DNA of 64,000 nt from Augochlora pura (GCF_028453695.1 NC_135777.1:12265714-12329713); one strand, 5' to 3'. Numbered from the stretch's first letter, positions 48,943 through 62,215 are shown. A program made the numbers and translations. The notes: a model not told the origin generated them from the letters alone.

Positions 48943-51090
48943 GTATAGCATACATGCTTCGAATGGAAAGTGTAACAGCGAAGGATTAAGTTAATTTATA
49001 ATAACTCTATCATTTATTTCACTCGTCTTTATAGTAGACATGGACTGCATTTTAAGACAAAAGCAAAAATTTTCGAAAATCTGACTTATGCCACTATGAT
49101 CTTAACCTACTCGTTTCTAAAAGGCATATAATAAAAAGGATAAAAGAAATAATAAACTTTACAACTGAAAACCTAAGATAGAAGATCTATCACCAATAAA
49201 TCAACTTGGCGCGAAAGTGAGTCGTCTGCCGATATGGTGTTAAATGGAGTCATTGTTGAATAGAAAGCTTGAGACGAGCCATTTTGATCTACACGACGGG
49301 CCTAGTGTTGAATTAATTTTCTAACGTGAAAATAAATGCACATCGAAACCGAATTTCTCGCTTGTGAGCTTAGAAATAAAGAATATTATACTACTGCTAT
49401 TTTCTGTACATCTCGCCGAAACTCCAGCAAGAAAAGCATCGATTAATTAATGGAATTAGCTACGCATCATCGTAGATCGTCATTGGATAATCGTTTTAAA
49501 AGTCACGGGCATCCAAGATAACGATCCTTACGGTGTCCCTGATACACTTGCCCGCGTAAATCTCAGCTAAGCACCATGAGATCTCGGCCATGGCCACGAC
49601 TACGATCACGACGAAAGTGCAACGCGTATCTCGTCGAGGGGCACAGTTACCCGAGCAGGACTCGCGCGTATTTCGTTTCGACGCCGAATGCCGGACGATA
49701 AAATTATTGAATTCCGGTAAAAGAATAAGCAGAACATGTTTTCAAGTCGATTCGAAAGATTTATTAACACTTTAACTGCTGATCTCGAAAATTCTCTTAC
49801 AATGATTAGGGGAGATAGAGAGCAGAAGGTAACATTGAAAATAATATTAACACTTTCTACTCGAATAGTTTTTTCAATATGTCCAAAAATAACAGAAATA
49901 CTTAGGTTGTCTCCTTTATCTGAAACACCCTGATGATCAAACTTCGGTTTCCTATTTTGCACCCCCTGAGGATGAGAAGAGATGATATAAGCATAAGCCC
50001 AGATACCACGGGAAGGTGATGACGGATTTCTTTCATAGGGCGGATGAGGAAGGATGGTGCTGCTGTAAAGCGTGAGTGTAAGCTAACAGTATGAGTTTTC
50101 TGTTTTGCCTGACTTACATAATCGAAAGTAATGTGTACAAGAATGTCTTTACCCATTAAAGTAAAGTTCGAAATCCTTAATCTCTGCCATTCAAACTGAA
50201 CCCGTCTTTGTCACCTTTCTTGTTCCATCCTTATCTCCTCCTAACGTAATAAGCCCATCACCTCCCCATGTTTTGCATTGAACAATAACACTTTTTCATG
50301 GATAATAAACAAAACAACACGTTAGTACTGACAAATGTGATTACTGTAAGAAGTGTCATTTGTGAAGAGAAAACAAGTAAATTTAGTAAAATTTTTCTGC
50401 CAGTTCTTCTTCGATACAATGATTCTATCCTCGTGACTATAAAACTTTCAGATTGTTTTAGATTTCATTTCAGATTTTAAAGTAATTGATTTCTGACCTT
50501 GTCTTTTGCAATTCATGATATTATAAAGGAATGTTTCCAGAAGAAATTTTTAAATAAACTTTCTTATCCAAGCGCATATTAACGTAATCAATCTTGCCAT
50601 TGTTATAAAACAATACACAGTAGTCTCATTAATATTTGAACAACATTTTTAATATTGTTCCAGTATTGATATAGGCCCCATCATTCTATGAGAAATATAT
50701 TTTTGTAGAGAAATAATTTCTAATAATGCGACCTCGAGGTCGTATTTAAAAAGTAAAAATTTGTTTATAATTTTCAACGTTGTAGAAACAATTGTTCGAT
50801 CGAATTAAAATTTATTTACGAAGCTGAATGATAAATACATACAAAAAACAATAACTGTCTCATTCTACCATGATAATTATGAAAAAATGAGATGAACTAG
50901 ACGATGCAGTTATGAAAAACATCGTACTGCAAAGGATTAGGCATTAAGTTAGTGAACATTTAAAGCCATAGTCTACAACGATGGTTAGAGACGATTGTAA
51001 GTTGTCTGCATTCAGAATTGATAGTAATATTTTATTACAATCGGCTCTGCATCAATATGAAAATTAATTCGCGTAGGATAGATATACCGT
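48943..51090. other. Intergenic DNA, mixed composition
   Basis: A CpG-richer patch at 49500-49720 and a 'GGTGTCCC'-like end in reverse orientation near 49860-49935 (CAGGGTGTTTCAGATAAAGG on the minus strand). No gene recognised. Confidence 0.4.
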
Positions 51091-51099
51091 TTGTATTAA

Positions 51100-51610
51100 T
51101 GGATCAATGTGGTTAATATCCATGGAAACGGTGGTGACTGAACGGCATATTTTTCGAATGTAGCGAGCTCGACGCGACTACACGACACGCCAGTGGAAAT
51201 TTTCACGGCCCATCGCATCGCATCGCAATGGAACGTGGCTGTCACGAGAGAACGATAAGCTGTTATTACCAACGAGTGATTGTTTACGCGGAATAAGTAG
51301 GAAGCGAAGGGAACGATCCAGAAACAGAATCGTTCCGAGAACACGACACTGTACGCGCCGACAAGAAACCGATCTACCGAAATAAGTGCCGTCTTCTGTC
51401 CCGAACCAGGATTCATCGAGATATGAAAGAACAATCGACAATAATGTCTTTATTCAGCTGATCTGGCATCGGAGCGGGCGGCTTCTCTAAGCCGTATGTA
51501 ATCCGGATATCCTGACACAATAGAGAGCCCTGTTTCTTTTTCGTTTCGCTCGTCCGATTGTCAGTTTCCATCGAGCGATTATCGTCTTATTGATGGAGCA
51601 CTAGATTCAA
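51100..51610. other. CpG-rich patch, no gene recognised
   Basis: Overlapping minus frames of 87 and 112 codons (51178-51441 and 51096-51434) read the same DNA in two phases, a sign of stop depletion by base composition. No family similarity. Confidence 0.35.
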
Positions 51611-51949
51611 TGAAGGCTCGTGAAAAGAGAAGCCAGTTTTTTAACACGTTCAGTGTCACGTCATTTGTACAAGTTTTGCTACAAGAATTTTCCAAATTCA
51701 TACTTCTCCAAATTGCGGTAGAGGTGCTAATTGTTGTGCCCTGTTGGCGTACTTCAAGAGTTTTCGAAACTAAAAACAACGATAGCAATTTAATTGACAT
51801 TTCTTAAGAACTCAAACGTAAATTTGAAAGCCTCACAATACAAACTTGAAAGTCTCAATACACATATTGTGACTCGATCCTGGCCCGATTACACGTCGCT
51901 CGCGTACATCTGTTTATATTTTGTGCTTGTTCTCGTTGCACGAAGTATA

Positions 51950-52420
51950 AATATCATATCCGAAAATTTTTCTCAGAAATTTCTATTGCACGCTGACGAT
52001 CTTAAGATATACCGATCTGTGCAGAGTATTGTCGATGCCATACTTTTGCAACGTGATCTAGATAGAGTTGAATACACTCTTAATAAATTGAGTTTCAATT
52101 TATCCAAGTGTCATATTACACGTTTCACTAGTAAATCAAACAAAATTGTTTTTCTATATTCTATTTAACTTATTTCCTCATCAATTGTTGACAACAATCG
52201 GGACATTGGTGTCTATTTTTTGTAGTACAGTATCCTGCGGAACCACTTACAACATATTAGTGATCCTGCATTTAAAACCAACCATTCACACTCTGTATTT
52301 CTGTTTAGTCTGTCCAATTGTACGTACTACAAAATCATATTGGAACCAATCAAACATTTTTATTTTCTACATTTTTTGGACCCTCAATATTGAGAAAACG
52401 ATAGAAAAAATTAATAATTA
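51950..52420 (+). pseudogene. LINE reverse-transcriptase relic (Jockey-like)
   Basis: The frame 51794-52168 contains FLLHADDLKIYRSVQSIVDA, matching the RT catalytic block FL.YADDLKIY with the Y of YADD changed to H. It continues LQRDLDRVEYTLNKLSFNLS and KCHITRFTSKSNKI, the usual L..DL..L..W......LN..KC..I.FTR pattern. After frameshifts, further pieces (RDIGVYF; LYFCLVCPIVR) follow the order of this protein to 52420. Dead fragment. Confidence 0.75.
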
Positions 52421-53054
52421 AATTTCAAAATTTCGCCAAACTTATTAATTAAGAATCTCACACGTTATCTCATTTCAGATAAACAAAATGATCACAGTAA
52501 TGGTCATCATCCACGAAATTTTTGAATGTTTTGTACTAGCCACTGATACCAATTCTAACATTTTTAACCCAGAATTTTTTTAATGTTATTGAAACAAGCA
52601 TAAATATGACTGCAAAAAAGTACCTGTTTGTAAAAGTCCCAAGGAAAAATGAATACAAACGTAATTTACACTAGAATATTTTCTCAGTATCTTAGGTTTA
52701 TGCTACACGAGTACAAGGAAAACTATTGTTGTGTATTATGTGTTTATTTCATAAGAATTGAAGTTATTGCAGCATAAACTTATAACAAAAATTGGAATTT
52801 TATGTAGTTTTATATAAAACAATAAAAACGAAATTTTTATATAATTTTCTGTTATATAAATTTATAATAAAGACAGTAATTTTATTTAGTTTTATTACAC
52901 CTTTATTAGATTCGGATACATGAATATTACAATTTTTCGAGATCCTATTTCAACAGTAAGGTCGCATACCCGAATTTTACAGACATTTGACATACCAGCC
53001 CTATCTCGAATTATCACGTCCCTATTTCAGTTTTGGATTTGTATCATTCATGGC

Positions 53055-53225
53055 AAGAAAAGTCACTACGCAAGCCGACAAATGCGCAGAGAGTCCTGCA
53101 CAGCAACATGATGCGTCTACCAACGAATTCTGAACTAAGATCGTAGTTCAAAATTATAATGTTCACCCAGTAGACGTCCAACACCGCAACCCTGCGCATG
53201 TGTCGTCTTGCGTAGTGATTTTTCC
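53055..53225. mobile_element. MITE with ACAAGACGACA-type ends, copy 2
   Basis: Left end AAAAGTCACTACGCAAGCCG continuing ACAAATGCGCAG; right end on the minus strand AAAAATCACTACGCAAGACG continuing ACACATGCGCAG, so a nearly perfect 32-bp inverted repeat around a core of about 100 bp. The target site is not clear. Related to 23064-23196. Confidence 0.75.
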
Positions 53226-53659
53226 TGATTGACAAATAAACTTTCGAGATCCCATCCGAACCTGAAAAAATTCCCATCCCTTAGTCGACTTGCATTCTGG
53301 GGTATCCGCCCACATCTAATAACTGCCATCTCTTTCAATATTGTCAAGACAAGTGAAATAGTCTTAAAAACTAAGTTAAGCGAGAATTCGCAGTCATTAC
53401 AGTTCATAATGATGAATAAAAAGTAAAACAAGGTACGTCATAAAATAACTTCATTAAGAAAATTAAATTGTAACATTTTATTCCACAAATAAAAAAAGAG
53501 GGTTGTATAACTACTAAAATATTAAATACAAGTATAATCAAATACTACTTGAAATTTAATACTTTTTTATTAAACGTTCAAGAAAACATAGATTTCTATT
53601 CAAAAAACAGTAAATTGATCTTGAAATCTCGAGAACTGCACTACCGGATCAGTCATATA

Positions 53660-53765
53660 ACACACGACTTAAATATCTTTAAATTATGAAGTACTAGAGA
53701 CTAGTATACTGGACAATGATTAAAATGATTTTTTTAATTTTGATATTACTTGGAATAACAATTCA
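53660..53765. repeat. Dispersed repeat B, copy 2
   Basis: CTAGTATACTGGACAATGAT and TACTTGGAATAAC match 31195-31290. AT-rich and non-coding. Confidence 0.4.
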
Positions 53766-55539
53766 AGTTATTTAGTGAAATTTTAAGAAAGTTATTGTAT
53801 TTTAAAATATGTAAGTTATTTCTGTGAGCCACTTCACATTCATATAAAGTTTTCATATTTAGTTTTTTTGAAAAATTGTAAGCACTAATACTTCCGGCAT
53901 CATATTATGAATGTTATTCAGAAGTATATCAGAAAAAAAGTATATCAGTTTATAAAACTAAGCCAGACGTATAAGCAACATATGTATGTTATATTTCTCT
54001 TTAAATAAGTTTTCACATTTTTCAAAACATAACTAAAACATCGAACTGTATCTGCCATTTTGTTTTCTGAAATTTTTAAGATTAATTCTGGATTGTTTTT
54101 ATGTTTTAAGAATAGTCTACGCTTGGAACCAATGCAACAAGTTTTTCCACTCGGAGATTCGAATTCGGTCTATTCTGGACGACAGCAAGCACGCACGTTT
54201 TATCGTTCATGACGCCGCGTCTCCAACAACGGGTTTAAATGCTCCACGGGTTGAGCGTAGAATCCGAGACGGCGAGAATTTATCGGAAAGGTTATCTCGG
54301 TGGAAAGCGAGCAACCGACGTTCCGGCGTAACGATCTGCCGGTTCTTTATCTAACGAAAACGCGATGCGCGTGAATAATTACTCACCACGCAAACGGATG
54401 CTGCGCTCCGGTTTTTCTCTCGGGACCATAACGATCTACGACGGATTAATGGTCGAACCGTTCCAGCAAAGATAAGATAGATGTCGACCGAGTACGCAAC
54501 GGTTATCGCGGAAATCAACGGGAATACTGAATTGCTTGTAACGATTCGTGCCTCACAGATTTTAACGTACAAATGTAACGAAAATTTATCATATAAATCA
54601 GACTTGCGTTAATTTTATTTTAAATAGAAATAAGAAAAAACTATTTGAAATAATCCGTCTCGAATTATTATTTTCGGTGTTCTTAATTGAAAATAAAAAT
54701 AATATCGATTTATTTAACATTTATACATTGATTGCACACCCATAAACAGGGAAATTCTTTTGTCGCAAAATAAAAAAAGTTAAAGAAGATTTACAAATAA
54801 AAAAAGGAAATATAGTGTAAAAAGAAGTAAAAAGTGATAATAGTAATAATAGTAATTATAAAGAAGACAGAGGAACATTATAATGACTAGCGTAAAACGG
54901 CGATAGAAGATTTTTAAAGTATGATCAAGAATTATATGTAAAGAATTTTCTCGATTGTTTTAGAATATCTTTAAATCTCTTTTCTGGGAACGGGAAACAA
55001 TCTATGCCAACCTGTCTGATTAAGGAAAAATTGAGTCTGCTCCAGTTGAATGCAATCAGAACAAAGCATAATTCAGTAAAAGACGAAGTTTCCAGAGCAT
55101 CTCCTCTCATTTTACATAGTATGTAGGAAAGCAATAACAAGATTATATAATAACAAAAACATTGATTAATCCTCGCTAAAGCTCTGAAGTGTAGTCAGAA
55201 AGTGGGATAAAACATATAACACTGGGATAGAACACTGATTTCAAAATTGTCTACAAATCCATTTAGTATTCTATACACGCGATAACAAGTCGTGTTGCAA
55301 TCGTCTGTGCTTCGGTGAAGTAAGATTTAAGCAATTCAGGATTGGCGGATAGTCCAGATTGTCACAGGACATTGGACTACCAGAGAATCATGCAATCAGA
55401 CAGCCAAACCTTTAATCGAAAGACTTAGACGCTCTGGAAACGAAGCAATAGTAATTAGATATGACATGCTAATAATTTTGTTGATATGTGTGGAAAAAGT
55501 AAGATTAAACAAGAAAATTACACTCAGGTCACTGATGTT

Positions 55540-55850
55540 TGATTATGATTCCAGACTATACATGGAAATGCAATAACTGAATATAGACAGAGAAATAAAT
55601 CGCGTGAAGCAAACAACTGAGCATTTTTTAATATTAAGCGACAGTCTGTTAGAATTGCACAGACAATGACTGTTTGAATCAACAATTTCATGGAAAAGCT
55701 TCAGAACATTCACAAACAGATGGCGGTATGAAAAACAAATAATAATGTTATTAAAAAGATTATATAAAAAACACGGGGCAGATGTGACCACTGAGGAACG
55801 CCAGAATTTGTACGGACACTATCCCAAAGTATATCATTAAATTTAGTTAT
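55540..55850 (-). pseudogene. LINE reverse-transcriptase relic, minus strand
   Basis: Minus-strand pieces include NSGVPQWSH near 55790-55820 (RT motif SGVPQGS) and, after frameshifts, LKLFHEIVDS, CNSNRLSLNIKKCSVVCFTR at 55595-55660 and a degraded tail. The order matches the palm region of a Jockey-type RT, with the FADD block lost. Related in class to 51950-52420, on the opposite strand. Confidence 0.7.
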
Positions 55851-56281
55851 TCAATAATGATTATTAAATATAATGACCTTACGGTCACATACGTTGCATG
55901 CGGTTTTAGCTCGTATAAAGATGACCAAAGGAGTAACCCACAAAGTAAGATTTTCAGATCATTTTAAGAATTTTTTTAACAATTTGCTTTGAGCAAAACC
56001 CTTTTGATCAGAAAGTTCGTGCCTAAAGGATTTGAAGTAAAAGTGTTATTCTTCGGAAAAATTTTACTTATTACAAGATAATCATTTAACATAGTCAGAC
56101 CAAGTTCTCTTAACTTGCAGAAATTTCAATGAAAATATTGGTATAAAGCAGACACAGTGCTGATAATTAAATCACCGAACAATCTCCGAGAAGAATTGCA
56201 CAACTATCTCAAGCAGTTATTTCAAAATTGATCGCAGGCATAGAAATAATTACGTGGTAGCAAAGAATTACAAGTCACACG

Positions 56282-56425
56282 TTTTCACTTCCAAAATATT
56301 GTCGCTTAAAGTTCTGATCACTAATGCTTCGTACTAGTAATGTTTTAAATTGCATAATTTTTTTAAGTTTATAGAATTGGTTTTAACAATGTTTTTTCTG
56401 ATAAATTCGTAAACCCTATATGCAG
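56282..56425. repeat. Dispersed repeat D, copy 2
   Basis: Contains ATTGTCGCTTAAAGTTCTGA, CTTCGTACTAGTAATGTTT and TTTTTCTGATAAATTCGTAA in the same order and spacing as 30325-30470. Its 3' word is a diverged version of AAATGCATAAAATCCRCAG, found at several other places. Confidence 0.5.
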
Positions 56426-57439
56426 AAGTTCAATTGACCCGCCTACTGGCGACTGGGGGTTCACGCGCAGCCCCATGATTAGGTCCTTATGTGTACAAAC
56501 ATTGTTAACTAAAATTTTGTTATTACTATCATTATTATTATTACTATTTTTAGTACTATCAGTTTACCGTCCTTTTTTAAACAAATAGCAAACAACATCA
56601 AATCTCAAACGATCGAGTTCTGGGTCCGAAAGAGGTCAGATGTGGTACAACGAGGGTTAATGCATTAACTTAAATTTGTTGAAATCATGACTTGAGGCCT
56701 TTTCCCTTGTAGGGCACAGAATTATGAAATGAAATAACATGTTATGTAAAATATTATTTCAATGTCATTTCAAACGTGACAGAATTTCAGGCAATTAGAA
56801 TATGTACAAAAGCCTAATTAACACTTTGATTGTCAACGTCACCTATGTCTGAGTGCTAGAAATATATATTAAGATTTCAAAATCAAAATTTAAGCTAATC
56901 TATTATGACTTCTTAATTGTATTAGTATCCGCAAATTCTTAGGATATCAAAAAATCTAATTGATATCATACAACTAGTGCTCCAATTTCAATTTGACTAA
57001 ATACAATATTTAAATTTTACGGCATCTTTGAGATTGTTAATCTGGTAATCAAAGTTTTAATAGAAAAATTTAGAATATATCCGACTAATATGTATATATC
57101 CTAATATGTCTACGTTTGTCGTCAAACTGTTAAATTTGAACAAATAATTCTGTCACTGTATTAATCATTTACACTCGAAGCCAGTTTAAGATTAAATCCA
57201 AAATAATTTTTGTAGTATTCCCATTTTATATGACTTAGTACATTTTTGCATAGGAAATTGAGCCTTACAAGTCATGAAACAGTTACCCTTTTAACAGGGT
57301 GATTGATATAACAATTTTTAGTGGTGCCTCGAAGTGACCATTTTTCAAAAGGTTATTACGGCGAAAAATAATAAAAAAGTAACAAAGAAAAAATTAATCA
57401 TATCAAACTTTTATTTGATATTATGGCGAAAATTTCTAC

Positions 57440-59900
57440 GGTTACACGGAGTAAAATTCGGGAGCGGGAACTGGACCAAGACCAGGACTGGGACTGGGAC
57501 TGTGACCGGGATCGAATAGAGTACAGGGCTAAAAATCGGGGCCGAAGCGAGGGCTATTAAATTTATGACTTTTCCCTCGTCGAAACGGACAGGGGGGAGA
57601 GCAGGAGACGATAACGCGCATAATATGCACGGTCAGATAACGGGTGACGCGTAAGTTACTGTAGACCAATAAACCGAGTCAGTGTCGATCGCGAAGGGCT
57701 TACCGATGCTAGCCGACTCTAAAGTTACGAGCCACAAAGTTCGGAGAACGGTGCTTCGTCGAGTACGGTGGCAAGCACCGTTACGGTCTCTATTTAACGC
57801 GTTTATCCCGCCTTTCGCGGATCGAACACGCACTAGACGTTCTCAAAGGGTTATCCAAGTCTCCCGTCCCGGCACGTCGAAATATCGAGCGAGGACAGTT
57901 CCTTACCTTGCGTCTCTACGATTGTCTCTTTAGGTCGATCGACACGTTCCCGCCGCCATTTTCAAACGATTCCTCCTGACGGGTCGAGACCACCTTGTTC
58001 CACCGAGCCGACAGCGATCTGCAACAAACACACGCGCTTTATGAAAACGAATCCAATTACAGATTTGGAACGATTTCGGAGGCAATGACTTTCAAATCAT
58101 TTCAAATTCCTAGCGGCAGAGACCTTTGTTAATATCTGTTAAATCGACGAAACCGAAGCGACACAGGACGTAGATACGATCAACCAGCTGCGTGCATAAA
58201 ATTTTAAAAACACAAGCCGATTCGTATTGGTCGTTTGCCGTTTATTTGTTGTTTTTCAACCTGTCAACCTATACAACGCGATTAGTCGTTTATGCTCAGT
58301 CCGCACAACGCGCGAGCGGCACCTGGCGATGCGTAATTTCTCAGCGTGCCTACCCTCTACTTTTCTTCCATTAAACATTCGATAGCAACGTGCCGCGTCG
58401 TTTCGCGTTCCATCCCGTTCTGTTTCATAGAAAAAGGAAAAGGAACAAAGAAAAAACAAATATACCGCGTGCACTCTTATGCAAAATAACTGCACAATCG
58501 GTGAACCAAATTTGCATACAGTGGCTCGCTGAGCTTGCAGCCGAGCGACGGCTCTCTGCATATTTATGCGGTACGACTTCCTTCGATTGTTTATGAGCGT
58601 AATCACGCAAGCCGTTTTAAGGTTATGTCTTCTGATACGCGAACGGCATGATCGGGAACTCGTAAATTTCGGAACGAAATACGTCACCGTGAAAAAGCAT
58701 TATGAATTACGACGTGCATGGTCGGGGATTTTCAGACTTCAAAACAGTTGCAGACGATAACAAACATAATCGAAAATTTGCGGCAATCGCTCGGTGGAAG
58801 AAACGCGCGCGGGAGCATTACTACGATTCGCACACGCGGCAACTTACAGGATGCGCTCGTGTAGGTAGAAGGAACAGGAGGATAGGGCGCGCGGCGTGCA
58901 CGCGCACGTGCACGTAGCCGTACTCGTGCCCGTACACGTACGCGACGAGCTAGTCCGCATTCCACGAGTGGAACAACCGGTACATGGACCAGTGGTTCTC
59001 AAGACTCGTCTCTCGTAGCGGAGACGAGACAAGACGGAATCGTTATGCAACGCGCAAGCAGTCAGTGGCCCGGTCGATTCGCGGAAGATGAGTCGCTCTT
59101 CCGGGTCCCCTTTCCTTTTCCCTTTTTCTTCTGCTTCTTCCCCCTTCCGCTCTAATGCTGGGCGAATGTCGCCCCTCCAGTCTTCCCATTTCGTTCACGC
59201 GGCCACTTTCGCGTGAACGCATGCGCGTGCCTCACGGTCGAGATTGAAATCGAAAGTCGTCACGAAATAACGAAAAGACAAAAAAACTGGTGCGCGTCCT
59301 GACGGGCGAGATGACACGATCACACGAACCTCGCCGATCCGCGCCACGCCGCGCCACGCCGCACCGCACCGCTTCTGGGACGAGTGCAGGAAAAGCGCGT
59401 CGCGCTTTCTCAGTTGGCATCAGAATAGTAGTGAGTATGATAATCGAGGGAAGATTAAGAGATAAGTGGGGATGCCGGAACTTATCGCGATATTCCGGAA
59501 TGATTCCTAACTCCGTGAACTTCTTGAGGAGGAAACTATTTCGGGCACACCGAGTGCATCTAAATTTCTATTGCGCTGCTTCAAGTCAGGCTTGTATCGG
59601 AGTTTGTGATTTATACGGGCCCCAAGGCGAGTCCAGTTGCCAGACCTCGGCTCATCTTACCTTCTCCGTGCAAGCGGGGTCGCCCTTATGCTCGCGCGTG
59701 AACGTGCTCATGATACCGCATCACTTCAGATATTGTATACGGGAAAAGCATTATATGTATGTACCACTACTAACTGCACATGTATGTGTGCCTAAAACGT
59801 AATCGCTTGGCGGTACGTTTGGCTACGCGGATCTAGTTTACGCTGCACCGCTTGGACCCTTTAGAGTTCACTGGTGCACGGAGTCTACTAGCAACCGCTT
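57440..59900. promoter_or_regulatory. Large CpG-rich island, possible gene start
   Basis: Nearly 2.5 kb of mostly CpG-rich sequence after long AT-rich DNA. It includes a GGGACTGGGACTGTGACCGG mini-repeat (57488-57510), the candidate exon at 57907-58018, and dense CG words at 58850-59400. Frames up to 170 codons (59290-59802 plus) overlap others in antisense and show no known domain. A promoter/5' UTR region of a gene lying outside or of very short exons is the best guess. Confidence 0.35.
57907..58018 (-). other. Candidate 112-nt exon (non-coding leader or terminal coding exon)
   Basis: On the minus strand a strong acceptor (GTGTTTGTTGCAG|ATCGC) and a good donor (CGCAAG|GTAAGG) bound 112 nt. 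All three frames contain a stop, so an internal coding exon is excluded. It holds AAAATGGCGG, a good start context opening a 9-codon uORF, as in many leader exons. One frame stays open from the acceptor for 33 codons (SLSARWNKVV...) to TAG, so a last coding exon is the alternative. Parent gene not found. Confidence 0.3.
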
Positions 59901-60960
59901 AACGACCAAAAAATAATACCACGATAAGCCACTGGTATACCAAACTATTATTTGTTACTGTATTATCTTTTTTTATATAAAATGTATAAAATGGAAAAAC
60001 TATCGATTTCTCTTAGCTACTATTTATCATTACACAATGAACATTTATTAGACTTTTCATTAATTTGATGTGTATAAGGTCGCTATGATAAAATTGAATG
60101 TTCCAATAATTTCTCTTTTAAAATGCTCTCATAATTCTGTGGAAGAAAGGAAGCGTGGCATCCTGGTCTCACTAGAGGACTAACAGAAAGGCGATCTAGC
60201 AAATCTACAAATTTGTAACGGATCAGGTATTTTCAGGGAGGTATCTATGCTGCGTGCACCGGAAGTAGACGCTACTATCCAAATCGAAAAGTAATCATAA
60301 ATAACATATTTTGACCTACTCAGTATGTTTAACGTTAAAAATATTCAACGAAAACAAAATGTTCTTCATGTTTCTGATATTATATCATAACAAAGATTAA
60401 TTAGGAACACGCATCTGAGGAAGATCAGACCACCGATCAGACAAATAATTAACAAGTATTCGTATTATCGACCACGTTTCGTACTCCTCAAAATATTTTT
60501 TGCAAGAAATAATAACTGCATTCAAATTAATTAAAAAATGGTTTCTTTTGTTATAGTTTTCTATACAATATGAATAAATTAATATATTGAAAACACTACA
60601 ATGTACCTAATCGTGTATTTAAGTAACAAAAATACTCCTAACAATCTGAGTACAAACCCAGCGATTTCAAAAATTCTACGAAATCAATAAAATCAAAATT
60701 AGAAACTTGAAATGTAAGGTATAAAGTACTAATCTTTAGGTTGCACATAATATAAGTTATAAAAAACTTATTTCTTAACTGTCGGAGTACAATCGAAACA
60801 ACAGCTGTTTGGTTTTGTATTTGAAAAGTATTGAAATTGAAGAAATGCTATTGCAAGAGAGTTAATAATTATAACGAAAAATATCGCGGTAGGCGCGAAT
60901 AAATGGAATGTTATTATCTTGATAAGACAGTAATAAAATATATAAGTCACTGCTTAGCTT
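59900..60960. other. AT-rich intergenic DNA, nothing recognised
   Basis: No exon, element or RNA gene seen. Confidence 0.4.
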
Positions 60961-62215
60961 TTAATAAGTCTGCTGTTAACAGGAGTGCCGCATGTTCACC
61001 AAATTATTGCGTTTGATTATATTCGCGAACGAAGGAATCAAGTCAGGAAATCGGTTAGTAGCTGTGCGGCAAAGAGCGGAGCTGACAGGCACAGGAAATC
61101 GAAACATTATGAAAAATGATGGTGTATCGTTGATTCGCGAGTGGTTATCGCAGGTGAGCCAACGGCAGAGCAAAAGGTTAACACCCTCAGCTAGCCTCAA
61201 GAGCGTCTTAACTCGGTTAAGTCCGTGACTCAAGAGTTCCGAGCGTTGAGAGGCCCGTGTACCGACCTTCCTCATCCCGTTCCTTCTTACTCCCCCTTTC
61301 CTCCTCTTCTCATCGTTCGTTAAAGAACCCCTCGAACTGATTCTTCGAGATCCATTTCTTTTGTTGATCAAGCTTAGATTTCATTTTATATATGACGACT
61401 CGATTGAGCTTCCTTCCCGTGTACGAATCGTATGGCTAATTTTAAAACTGAACTACCAATTAGGAAAACCGCTCAAAGTCTCTCAGTCGCTTTTCATGTG
61501 ATAAACAAAAATCCTATATGAAGTTCGTATAGAATAGAGGGCAACGGTGAATTGCCGGATCAAACAATCAGAGATCGCGAAAAAAGGCGCAAGTAAGAAG
61601 CAGTGGGCGCAACGAAAAGAAACGCAACGAAATAAAACAGGCGCATACGATCTCGCGTACGATACGCTCAAAGGCGAGCCCTCTGGTTGCGCATCGGTGG
61701 AACGCGCTTATAGGTATACCCCTGTGCCTATCTAAATGCACGTACACACGATACAACGAAACGCGCGATACGGTGCACACGTTGCCAAGATACAGGACAC
61801 GGCTCCAGGCGCGGTCAGATTAATGAAACTCTGGGGAAAACAGTGATTCTCAACTGCGAAGGCATTCCAACCGTTATATAGTTGGATCGTGGAAAACAAC
61901 GGTGATCTTCGCTCGGCGTTTATCGACACCAAAAGCTGCGTACTCCTTCTTGTACAAGCTTCAAAGAGCCTCAAAAAGCTTCTTCGGAATATCGAGTGAA
62001 AAAAAGCTTAATTACACTATAGTCCGTCATAGAATCGATTCGATGAACGTTAATTAACTGTCAAACTACTACGAGTTACCGCTCCGCGAGAAAATAAAGA
62101 ACAAGAGGGTGGAAAGTGGGTGGGGAGAAAGAGAAACCGGCTCCGTTTACCAGGTCCGTTACGTTTAGTTCGCGCATCGCAGAACCTAGCCACGTACACT
62201 ACGATTTGTTGGTTA
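60960..62215. other. CpG-richer block, no gene recognised
   Basis: Frames of 62-131 codons on both strands overlap (for example 60976-61371 minus and 60992-61228 plus). None resembles a known protein. It is followed by a short (TTA)n microsatellite near 62219-62237. Confidence 0.35.

Larger units (their letters stand above)
52430..55535. other. AT-rich intergenic DNA with a CpG patch at 54150-54560
   Basis: Contains the MITE at 53055-53225 and dispersed repeat B. The CpG patch has a 73-codon minus frame (54351-54572) without recognisable similarity. Confidence 0.35.

Noticed and set aside
59290..59802. 170-codon plus frame, among the longest in the window
   Set aside because: Lies in CpG-rich DNA where stops are rare, overlaps antisense frames, shows no domain I know and no splice support.
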